Assembly: GCA_027858455.1 (NCBI GenBank)
Contig: JAQICQ010000015.1
Location: forward strand, 1 to 6,518
DNA: 6,518 nt
Reading direction: 5' to 3'
Origin: Elusimicrobiota bacterium
GTDB taxonomy: Bacteria; CG03; SLGR01; JAGXOG01
Made by a program: the position numbers and the translations under genes. A model generated the notes under the pieces. That model saw only the letters and a list, made by a program, of their open reading frames with translations, made no database searches and was not told where the DNA came from. Of this stretch, positions 1-4,691 are shown in pieces. How positions within the stretch are numbered: the stretch's first letter is position 1; the number at the start of each line of letters is the position of its first letter.

Positions 1-732
1 GAAAAAGATTTAGGTATACATTTTATAGATGTCGGTTACGGCGACGCAGTTTTTATAAAAACCCGCCGGATTAATATTCTCGTTGATACCGGAGACAGAG
101 AGCGCGGCCGTAAAACAGCCGATTATTTAAAGAGCTTTAAGGTAAAAAAGATAGACATGCTTTTCTTAACCCATCCTCATCCGGACCACATAGGCGGATT
201 CAGGGATATATCTAAGGAGATTAAAATAGGGCGCATATTTTCCGAGAGGCCTTTAGGTTCTGTAAAAGAATACACAGAAATTTATAATTATGTTCTTGAA
301 GAAAAACTTTCTGCGAGAGTATTAAAAAGGGGGGATATAATAACCCAAAAAGGCATAACTGTCAAAGTACTTAATCCCGGGGTTCCTAACGATGAATTAA
401 ATGATTCTTGTTTGGTGCTTAAAATAGAGACAAACGGAATGTCTGCGCTTCTTACCGGCGATATAGGGAGTAAACAATGCAGCCGGCTTGCTGAAATATA
501 CGGGGAGGGTTTAGAAAGCAGAATTTTAAAAGTACCCCATCACGGCAAAGCCGGCAAAAAAGATTTCATAGATAAAGTCGGACCTGAAATAGCTGTAATT
601 ACGACTGGACCAAGTAAATGGGGCGGACCGGATAAAGATATAACAGATGTTTACAAAAAATCTAGTATTTCTATTCTTCGGACAGATAAAAACGGGGATA
701 TAACTGTTATCCCTTCTGCTGCTGCCAGGTAA
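1..732 (+). CDS. ComEC/Rec2-like metallo-beta-lactamase-fold hydrolase, 5' end cut by window
   Basis: The reading frame is open from base 1 and gives 243 residues to the TAA at 730-732, so the true start lies upstream of the window; the internal ATG at 157 falls inside the fold and is not the start. Numbering from base 1, the protein opens with a ComEC-like strand (FIDVGYGDA, residues 8-16) and VDTGD (28-32). The metal-binding HxHxDH motif follows (THPHPDH, 57-63), then NDSCLVL (134-140), LLTGD (150-154) and PHHG (179-182), the expected order for this fold. These resemble the C-terminal domain of the DNA-uptake channel ComEC and its stand-alone secreted or cytoplasmic relatives, which act as metal-dependent nucleases or phosphodiesterases. 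The part seen has no membrane segments, so I cannot tell whether it is the tail of a full ComEC or a free-standing enzyme. It converges on the next gene and has no evident link to nickel uptake. Confidence 0.85.
   Translation, partial: EKDLGIHFIDVGYGDAVFIKTRRINILVDTGDRERGRKTADYLKSFKVKKIDMLFLTHPHPDHIGGFRDISKEIKIGRIFSERPLGSVKEYTEIYNYVLEEKLSARVLKRGDIITQKGITVKVLNPGVPNDELNDSCLVLKIETNGMSALLTGDIGSKQCSRLAEIYGEGLESRILKVPHHGKAGKKDFIDKVGPEIAVITTGPSKWGGPDKDITDVYKKSSISILRTDKNGDITVIPSAAAR
688..713 (-). terminator. Possible intrinsic terminator of the zinc-ribbon gene
   Basis: Read on the minus strand, this is a 6-bp stem GGGATA / TATCCC (positions 713-708 with 700-695) around a 7-nt loop. A CG dinucleotide and the T-run TTTTT (692-688) follow. 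It starts about 20 bp past the minus-strand stop codon and lies inside the last codons of the convergent plus-strand gene. Only three of the six pairs are G-C, so it would be a modest terminator. The plus-strand reading has no T-run after the stem, so it should act in one direction only. Confidence 0.45.
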
Positions 733-734
733 AA

Positions 735-1166
735 TTATTTAGGCATATATGGCCCTATTTTTGCCAGAAAAACTTCCATGGCGGTAAGTTCGTCATCAAT
801 AGTTTCCCTGAGTTTTTCAATAAATCCCTCTTCGTGTTTATGTATCCGATGCACCTGACCGGCGTCGAGCCAAAGTCCTTCGCAGGCAGAGCAGATATCA
901 ACTTTTATATCTTCACCTTCGGTACCCGGTTCATAGTTGACGGTTTTTAAAAAGCTGGAATCTCGGGGGCATTTTTTTTCGCTGGTGTTAATTTTACCCG
1001 AAGCGTCTTTATGTTTGTAATCAATCTTAAACCAGTCCTTATCTTTTTTAAGCCCGGCAAGTTCATTTTTATCAAACCAGAATCCTTCACAGGAAGGGCA
1101 TCGGTGGTATATTTTGTCTTTTAAAAGCCGGTTCTCAAGTTCGGATTTACAGTTTGGGCATTGCAT
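735..1166 (-). CDS. Small protein with two TFIIB-type zinc ribbons
   Basis: This encodes 143 residues and matches the zf-TFIIB zinc-ribbon family, whose members are mostly of unknown function. From the chosen start, ribbon 1 uses C3-x2-C6 and C23-x2-C26, followed by the typical EGFWFDKNEL segment (27-36). Ribbon 2 uses C66 and C92-x2-C95 with EGLWLDAGQV (96-105), but its first knuckle reads CPRD, with Asp69 replacing the fourth cysteine. The C-terminal 35 residues are charged and probably helical. There is no signal peptide, so it should be cytoplasmic. An in-frame ATG at 1199 would add 11 residues, but only the ATG at 1166 has a strong Shine-Dalgarno (1174-1180), and it places the first CxxC at the N-terminus as usual for the family. 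It diverges from nikR. A metal-related role is possible but rests on position alone. Confidence 0.85.
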   Translation of the reverse strand: MQCPNCKSELENRLLKDKIYHRCPSCEGFWFDKNELAGLKKDKDWFKIDYKHKDASGKINTSEKKCPRDSSFLKTVNYEPGTEGEDIKVDICSACEGLWLDAGQVHRIHKHEEGFIEKLRETIDDELTAMEVFLAKIGPYMPK

Positions 1167-1173
1167 AGGGTAA

Positions 1174-1180
1174 CTCCTTC
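1174..1180 (-). promoter_or_regulatory. Ribosome binding site that sets the zinc-ribbon start at 1166
   Basis: On the minus strand GAAGGAG ends 7 nt before the ATG at 1166-1164, an ideal distance. The alternative ATG at 1199 has no purine-rich stretch upstream, which decides the start in favour of the shorter protein. Confidence 0.8.
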
Positions 1181-1223
1181 TTTTATAAAGTTCACTCATC
1201 TGTTAATAGTTACTGCAAGTATA

Positions 1224-1252
1224 AGTATAATTAATTAATTCTTTTAGTTCAA
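1224..1252 (-). promoter_or_regulatory. Predicted sigma-70-type promoter for the zinc-ribbon gene
   Basis: On the minus strand a TTGAAC -35 box (1252-1247) is followed by exactly 17 bp and a TATACT -10 box (1229-1224). They match the consensus at 4 of 6 and 5 of 6 positions. Transcription would begin near 1217 and give a leader of about 50 nt to the start at 1166. Confidence 0.5.
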
Positions 1253-1292
1253 ATCTATTAAGTGTTATACGCATGTATCCGGATGAATTTTG

Positions 1293-1315
1293 TGAGTGAG
1301 GCTGAGCCTCTCTCA
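1293..1315. repeat. Palindromic repeat, copy 1
   Basis: Eleven-base arms flank a single central G at 1304 and pair at 10 of 11 positions; the mismatch is 1297/1311. The core GAGGCTGAGCCTC (1298-1310) is identical to that of copy 2, whose centre lies 46 bp away. It looks like a small extragenic palindrome of REP type. Whether it recurs in the genome cannot be seen here. Confidence 0.7.
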
Positions 1316-1336
1316 TTTCACGTACGGGGATAAATC

Positions 1337-1363
1337 TATGTGAGAGGCTGAGCCTCTCACATA
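1337..1363. repeat. Palindromic repeat, copy 2 (perfect 13-bp arms)
   Basis: The arms TATGTGAGAGGCT (1337-1349) and AGCCTCTCACATA (1351-1363) are perfect reverse complements around one central G at 1350. The copy shares GAGGCTGAGCCTCTC with copy 1 in the same orientation (1344-1358 versus 1298-1312). The two flanks are less alike, so the conserved unit is about 15-21 bp. As RNA the stem would be very stable, but no T-run follows on either strand. Confidence 0.8.
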
Positions 1364-1446
1364 TGCGCAGCGTCAGGAGGAAGGGGGGTTAAGACCTCTA
1401 TTGAAGTTAGCTGAATTAATGTAATGTTTAATTGAAGAAAACGAAT

Positions 1447-1474
1447 TTGACATTTAGAATAACAGTAATACAAT
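1447..1474 (+). promoter_or_regulatory. Predicted sigma-70-type promoter of nikR
   Basis: A perfect TTGACA -35 box (1447-1452) is followed by 16 bp and TACAAT (1469-1474), five of six matches to the -10 consensus. Transcription would start near 1481 and give a very short leader to the ATG at 1509. The -10 box lies inside the proposed NikR operator, which fits autorepression. Confidence 0.6.
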
Positions 1475-1491
1475 TATAATAAACGTAATAT
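1465..1491. promoter_or_regulatory. Candidate NikR operator O1 (autoregulation)
   Basis: The half-sites GTAATAC (1465-1471) and GTAATAT (1485-1491) are separated by 13 bp and are reverse complements at 5 of 7 positions. A further inner dyad TTAT-A-ATAA (1474-1482) shares the centre at 1478. The GTnnTAC-N13-GTAnnAC layout resembles the NikR motif described for Deltaproteobacteria (GTGTTAC-N13/14-GTAACAC). The site overlaps the -10 box and probable start of nikR transcription, so bound Ni-NikR should block the promoter. It is weaker than the second site at 1936-1962 but shares its spacing. Confidence 0.55.
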
Positions 1492-1508
1492 AATAAGGGA
1501 GTAAATAA

Positions 1509-1916
1509 ATGTCAAAGATTAAAAGATTCAGCGTATCAGTAAAAGATAATTTATTAAAAGATTTTGATTCTTTTGTCAGCCGAAAAGGATATCCAACCAG
1601 ATCAAAAGCAATAGAAGATATTGTCAGGGGAGAATTAAAAAGAGAATCTCTGTTAAAGGGGAATATGGGGACAGGAGCAATAATCCTTGTATATGACCAT
1701 CATAAAAGGGAATTAGTAGCGAAATTAACAGATATTCAGCATGATTATCATAATCTTGTAATCTGCAATCAGCATGTCCATCTTGACCATAATAATTGTA
1801 TGGAAAGTATAGTTGTGCAGGGAAAACAGAAAGAGATGCAGGAACTTACGGATAAGCTGAAAGCACAGAAAGGAGTTAAATCAGTTTCATTATCGATAGC
1901 ATCAGCTAAGAAGTAA
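1509..1916 (+). CDS. nikR: Nickel-responsive transcriptional regulator NikR
   Basis: This encodes 135 residues, the normal NikR length. Residues 1-46 form the ribbon-helix-helix DNA-binding domain, including the family segment GYPTRSKAI (27-35), where E. coli has GYNNRSEAI. Residues about 54-132 form the ACT-like domain that tetramerises and binds nickel. The four square-planar Ni2+ ligands of E. coli NikR (His76, His87, His89, Cys95) are all present as His78, His89, His91 and Cys97 (in HVHLDHNNC). The protein should therefore be a functional sensor that represses nickel-uptake genes when Ni2+ is ample. The start has a good Shine-Dalgarno, AAGGGAG at 1495-1501, with 7-nt spacing. Matching candidate operators lie before this gene and right after it, ahead of the transport genes. 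No terminator is evident after the stop, so read-through into the porin and nik genes is possible. Confidence 0.97.
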   Translation: MSKIKRFSVSVKDNLLKDFDSFVSRKGYPTRSKAIEDIVRGELKRESLLKGNMGTGAIILVYDHHKRELVAKLTDIQHDYHNLVICNQHVHLDHNNCMESIVVQGKQKEMQELTDKLKAQKGVKSVSLSIASAKK

Positions 1917-1935
1917 GAGAATTTTTTGGTTAATA

Positions 1936-1962
1936 GTAATACGATTTTGAAAAATGTATGAC
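1936..1962. promoter_or_regulatory. Candidate NikR operator O2, upstream of the porin and nikKMLQO
   Basis: The half-sites GTAATAC (1936-1942) and GTATGAC (1956-1962), spaced by 13 bp, are reverse complements at 6 of 7 positions. A shared-centre inner dyad TTTT-G-AAAA spans 1945-1953. The left half-site and the spacing are the same as in the operator at 1465-1491. The site begins 20 bp after the nikR stop codon. I could not pick a convincing -35/-10 pair around it, so the exact promoter is unknown. The position implies nickel-dependent repression of the downstream genes. Confidence 0.65.
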
Positions 1963-1979
1963 AAAGAGGCGGTACTGAT

Positions 1980-2120
1980 GTGAAAAAAGAAGTTAAAAAT
2001 GGCAAGAAGGCAGCCCTAATGAGAAACAGAACTGCCTTACGCCGGTACTTAATGCAATGTTTCGTATTATTGAAAACAAGAGATTATGCCCATAAAAATT
2101 TTACCAAATTTATGGGCTAA
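1980..2120 (+). CDS. Possible small basic protein or leader ORF (46 aa)
   Basis: From a GTG at 1980 the frame runs 46 codons to TAA at 2118-2120. The sequence begins MKKEVKNGKK and is strongly basic, with 13 Lys/Arg against 2 acidic residues. It has no signal peptide and no family I recognise. GAGG at 1966-1969 lies 10 nt before the GTG, a usable but not ideal ribosome binding site. An internal in-frame ATG at 2019 would give 33 residues, with AAGG at 2007-2010 upstream. It sits between the NikR operator and the porin, and its last codons form one arm of a hairpin (2088-2117), so a leader-peptide role is conceivable. The rare start, short length and lack of homology make chance quite possible. 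Confidence 0.3.
   Translation: MKKEVKNGKKAALMRNRTALRRYLMQCFVLLKTRDYAHKNFTKFMG
2007..2038 (+). other. Leader stem-loop 1 upstream of the porin gene
   Basis: AAGGCAG (2007-2013) and CTGCCTT (2032-2038) form a perfect 7-bp stem with an 18-nt loop. GGCG (1968-1971 reads G-G-C-G from 1968 to 1971) and CGCC (2040-2043) could close a weaker outer helix, making a two-step structure in the transcript. It matches no riboswitch consensus I know. Confidence 0.4.
2088..2117 (+). other. Leader stem-loop 2 just before the porin ribosome binding site
   Basis: GCCCATAAA (2088-2096) pairs perfectly with TTTATGGGC (2109-2117) around a 12-nt loop. No T-run follows, so it is not a classical terminator. It ends 16 nt before the GGAGGA Shine-Dalgarno at 2134 and could influence translation or transcript stability. 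Confidence 0.5.
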
Positions 2121-2144
2121 CAACAAGAAAAATGGAGGAAGGAA

Positions 2145-3110
2145 ATGTTAATGAAAAATAAATTGCAAATTTTGATGGCAGGAGTTTTATTATTTAGTTT
2201 AGCACAAATTGGAAGAGCAAAAGAACCGGAAATTTCAGGATTTGTTGATGTTCTTTGTCAGGGTCGACAAGGAGAAGACACATCTTTTGGGATGGGCGCA
2301 TTTGAAATTGATTTTGCCCATGAGTTTTCGGAAAAAATTTGTTTTGAAGGGGCAGTCGTTATTGAAGAAGGAGCGGCTGGTTTAGGTCAGACATTGGTGG
2401 ATATCAAATTATCGGAGGAAGAAAAATTGGGGGTCCAGGCCGGGCTTATTGATATTCCTTTTGGTATTGATTATCAGGTCTTTGCCACTCCTGACCGGAA
2501 GTTGGTCAGTCCGCCTTTGGTTACCGAATTAATAATGGACGGCGGTTGGGGAGACACAGGGGTAAATCTGTATGGTTCTTTATCCCCCCTGAATTACAAC
2601 ATTTACATTGTTAATGGTATGGGCGAGGACACCGGAGATCCTGTAAACCAGGATGCTGATAACAATAATGTAAAAACCATTGGGAGTAGGATAGGAATTT
2701 CTCCGGAAGAAGGTATTGAAGTCGGAGTTTCCTATGCTCGGGGTCCTTATTTAGATGGCAACACTGAAGAAGTTCTTTCAAGAATCGGGTGTGATGTACA
2801 GTTTGGGCTTGGACGGATTAAGGTAAAAGGAGAATACATCATAGGTGAAGAAGATATTCCCACAGCAGCTGCAAATAAACAGAGCGGGTATTATTTGCAG
2901 TTGCTTGGTGAGGCGACAGAAAAGGTTTATAGCGTAGTACGCTATGGTTCATGGGAGCCTAAAGGAGGTGACGGAACTACAAAATTAACACTTGGTCTGG
3001 GATACGAGCTTGAGGAAAATGTTTCCTTAAGGGTTGAGTATCAGATGAATGATGAAAAGCCTGAAGTTGATGACAATATAGTCTCTTCTCGGATTGTAAT
3101 AAGTTTTTAA
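2145..3110 (+). CDS. Putative outer-membrane beta-barrel porin, candidate nickel channel
   Basis: This encodes 321 residues. A signal peptide occupies residues 1-25 (KNK, then a hydrophobic stretch, likely cut at GRA|KEP). The rest is made of alternating, amphipathic beta-type segments with Gly- and Tyr-rich turns. The chain ends in Phe (SSRIVISF), the terminal aromatic signature recognised by the BAM assembly machinery. Segments such as AGLIDIPFGIDY (99-110) resemble porins of the phosphate-selective or general small-porin type. Residues 161-175 (acidic, Asp/Asn-rich) look like an exposed loop that could attract cations. There is no TonB box or plug domain, so this is not a TonB-dependent receptor. 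GGAGGA at 2134-2139 supports the start at 2145. Its place between a NikR operator and nikK suggests nickel passage across the outer membrane. Barrel type is fairly sure; the substrate is inferred from context only. Confidence 0.75.
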   Translation: MLMKNKLQILMAGVLLFSLAQIGRAKEPEISGFVDVLCQGRQGEDTSFGMGAFEIDFAHEFSEKICFEGAVVIEEGAAGLGQTLVDIKLSEEEKLGVQAGLIDIPFGIDYQVFATPDRKLVSPPLVTELIMDGGWGDTGVNLYGSLSPLNYNIYIVNGMGEDTGDPVNQDADNNNVKTIGSRIGISPEEGIEVGVSYARGPYLDGNTEEVLSRIGCDVQFGLGRIKVKGEYIIGEEDIPTAAANKQSGYYLQLLGEATEKVYSVVRYGSWEPKGGDGTTKLTLGLGYELEENVSLRVEYQMNDEKPEVDDNIVSSRIVISF

Positions 3111-3262
3111 AACTTTTGTTTTCGCTGCGACAGAAAAGATATAAAAGAACAATTAAAAGCTAAACAGGGAGTGATGCCTATGGAATAAAAATAACAAAGA
3201 AGGATCTTCGACTCTCTGCTGTTAAAATTAAATTTTGGCAAATTAAAAAGGAGGATGTAACG
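3111..3262 (+). other. Intergenic stretch between porin and nikK
   Basis: These 152 bases hold no gene, no NikR-like dyad and no clear terminator. An ATG at 3174 with AGGGAG just upstream reads only four codons. AAGGAGG at 3248-3254 is the nikK ribosome binding site. The absence of a second operator suggests nikKMLQO is transcribed together with the porin. Confidence 0.55.
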
Positions 3263-4051
3263 ATGATAAAAAAAGAAATGACGGTGGTAAAGAGTTTAAC
3301 TCTTGCAGTAGTATTTTTACTTGGCAGTTTGGGTATAGTATCGGCTCATTTCGGAATGGTAATTCCATCTGATGATATGGTAACTAAATCAGACAATAAG
3401 ATTATACGACTTAAAACCATGTTTATGCACCCGATGGAAGGGCATTACATGAATATGGTAAAACCGGCCCGGTTCGGCGTAATGATAAAAGGAAAAAAAC
3501 AAGATTTACTCCATACTCTGAAGGAAAAAAAGACAGATGGTTTTTCAACCTGGGAAACTACTTACAAAATCAGACGTCCGGGTGATTACATCTTCTATGT
3601 AGAGCCCAAGCCCTATTGGGAGCAGTCCGAAGATTGTTTTATTATTCACTATACTAAAGTGATTGTAAATTCACTTGGTATGGAAGTAGGCTGGGATGAC
3701 GAGGTTGGTTTAAGAACAGAAATTGTTCCTCTAACAAGGCCCTATGGACTCTGGACGGGAAATGTTTTCCGGGGAATTGTAAAAGTAGCCGGGGAAGTTG
3801 TTCCCTATGCAGAAGTGGAAGTAGAATATTACAATCAAGACGGTAAGGTTAAGTGGACTGCTGATCCGATGATTACACAAGTTATAAAAGCTGACAAGAA
3901 TGGTCTGTTTACCTATGCAATGCCAAAAGCCGGTTGGTGGGGTTTTGCAGCGCTTAATGAAGATAAAAATAAGATGAAGTATAAAGGTGAAGATAAATCG
4001 GTTGAGATAGGCGCTGTGTTGTGGATTAAAACAGATGATATGATAAGGTAA
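3263..4051 (+). CDS. nikK: NikK-type periplasmic protein of a nickel ECF/Nik transporter (DUF4198)
   Basis: This encodes 262 residues. Residues 1-28 form a signal peptide with a likely cleavage at VSA|HFG, leaving His29 as the first residue. The mature part begins HFGMVIPSDD and matches DUF4198 proteins encoded with Nik-type nickel importers. A Met/His cluster (MFMHPMEGHYMNM, 53-65) and His130 are candidate metal ligands. Residues about 150-256 look like a beta-sandwich domain (for example YAEVEVEYYNQDGKVKW, 182-198). The protein is probably a periplasmic nickel-binding component that hands ions to NikM; this role is predicted for the family rather than proven. AAGGAGG at 3248-3254, 8 nt before the ATG, gives a strong start. 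It lies 14 bp upstream of nikM, in the gene order K-M-L-Q-O known for these systems. Confidence 0.87.
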   Translation: MIKKEMTVVKSLTLAVVFLLGSLGIVSAHFGMVIPSDDMVTKSDNKIIRLKTMFMHPMEGHYMNMVKPARFGVMIKGKKQDLLHTLKEKKTDGFSTWETTYKIRRPGDYIFYVEPKPYWEQSEDCFIIHYTKVIVNSLGMEVGWDDEVGLRTEIVPLTRPYGLWTGNVFRGIVKVAGEVVPYAEVEVEYYNQDGKVKWTADPMITQVIKADKNGLFTYAMPKAGWWGFAALNEDKNKMKYKGEDKSVEIGAVLWIKTDDMIR

Positions 4052-4065
4052 AGAGAGAAATAAAT

Positions 4066-4674
4066 ATGCACATTTCAGAGGGTATATTATCTGCGCCTGT
4101 GATAATTACGGGCATATCCCTTACTGTTGTTGGTGTCGGTATCGGACTGAAAAAAATGGATTATGACAAGATCCCCGAGGTAGCAGTTTTGACATCAGCT
4201 TTTTTTGTAGCTTCGCTCATCCATATTCCTATTGGTCCTTCAAGCGCTCATCTAATTTTAAATGGTCTTATGGGAATACTGCTTGGTTTCTCAGTCTTTC
4301 CGGCAATTCTTGTTGGGCTAACTTTACAAGCTATACTTTTCCAGTTTGGCGGATTTACAGGATTGGGAGTTAATACCTTTAATATGGCTTTCCCGGCAGT
4401 AGTTAGTTTCGGCCTTTTCAGGTTCCTGACCGGAAGCAACCACCATTATATGCTTATGTTTTCCGGTTTTCTCTGTGGTATAGTCGGTATTTTAGGAAGC
4501 GCCCTTTTAGTAGCACTGAGTCTTGTAAGTACCGGAGATGTTTTCTTTCCTGTGGCAAAACTAATAGTAATTGCTCACATCCCTGTTATGATTATTGAAG
4601 GACTGATAACCGGCACAGCAGTTAGTTTTTTAAATAAAGTAAAACCGGAGATGTTAGCGGCAGGAGGAGGTTAG
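4066..4674 (+). CDS. nikM: NikM, substrate-specific membrane component of the nickel ECF transporter
   Basis: This encodes 202 residues with about six to seven hydrophobic segments (roughly 7-28, 39-57, 62-87, 107-122, 129-154, 162-188). The protein starts MHISEG. In the CbiM/NikM family the N-terminal amine and His2 bind the ion, so the start codon must be exact. The conserved HIPIGPSSAHL (53-63) includes His62, which probably corresponds to the second ligand histidine seen in the Thermoanaerobacter NikM2 structure. LQAILFQFGGFTGLGVNTFN (87-106) and HIPVMIIEGLITG (171-183) are also typical. NikR, NikK and NikL beside it favour nickel over cobalt. Only a weak purine stretch (AGAGAG, 4052-4057) precedes the ATG, so translation may be coupled to nikK. 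Confidence 0.95.
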   Translation: MHISEGILSAPVIITGISLTVVGVGIGLKKMDYDKIPEVAVLTSAFFVASLIHIPIGPSSAHLILNGLMGILLGFSVFPAILVGLTLQAILFQFGGFTGLGVNTFNMAFPAVVSFGLFRFLTGSNHHYMLMFSGFLCGIVGILGSALLVALSLVSTGDVFFPVAKLIVIAHIPVMIIEGLITGTAVSFLNKVKPEMLAAGGG

Positions 4675-4691
4675 TTATTATCTATAACATA

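Larger units (their letters stand above)
1167..1508. other. Divergent control region between the zinc-ribbon gene and nikR
   Basis: No gene is supported in these 342 bases; the longest start-to-stop stretches I checked are a few codons. The region is asymmetric. The left third is AT-rich and holds the minus-strand promoter. The middle (about 1293-1400) is more GC-rich and holds two related palindromes plus a purine-rich stretch (1376-1388). The right third is very AT-rich and holds the nikR promoter and operator. The palindromes sit between two divergent promoters, so they are not needed as terminators of either gene. Confidence 0.8.

Noticed and set aside
749..776. GGCATATATGGCC followed by a short T-run, as a plus-strand terminator for the MBL-fold gene
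   Set aside because: The arms do not pair cleanly without bulges; the stem would be only about three pairs.
1167..1199. Upstream ATG at 1199 adding 11 residues to the zinc-ribbon protein
   Set aside because: It has no Shine-Dalgarno, whereas the ATG at 1166 has GAAGGAG at 7-nt spacing and starts the zinc ribbon as usual for the family.
1769..2005. Minus-strand open frame of 78 codons across the nikR 3' end
   Set aside because: It is antisense to the well-conserved nickel-binding part of nikR and has no recognisable protein features.
1963..2144. Known metal riboswitch (NiCo or cobalamin) in the porin leader
   Set aside because: The conserved sequence blocks of these classes are not visible; only generic stem-loops are present.
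2929..2945. 17-bp perfect palindrome (8-bp arms around one G) inside the porin gene
   Set aside because: It lies within coding sequence, has no second copy in the window, and is explained by the codons for YSVVRYG.
3101..3115. AAGTTTT-T-AAAACTT dyad at the porin stop, as a terminator
   Set aside because: It is almost entirely A-T with a one-base centre and no extra T-run, so it is too weak to act as an intrinsic terminator.
4248..4439. Minus-strand open frame of 63 codons inside nikM
   Set aside because: It is fully antisense to a conserved membrane-protein gene; this is a shadow frame.
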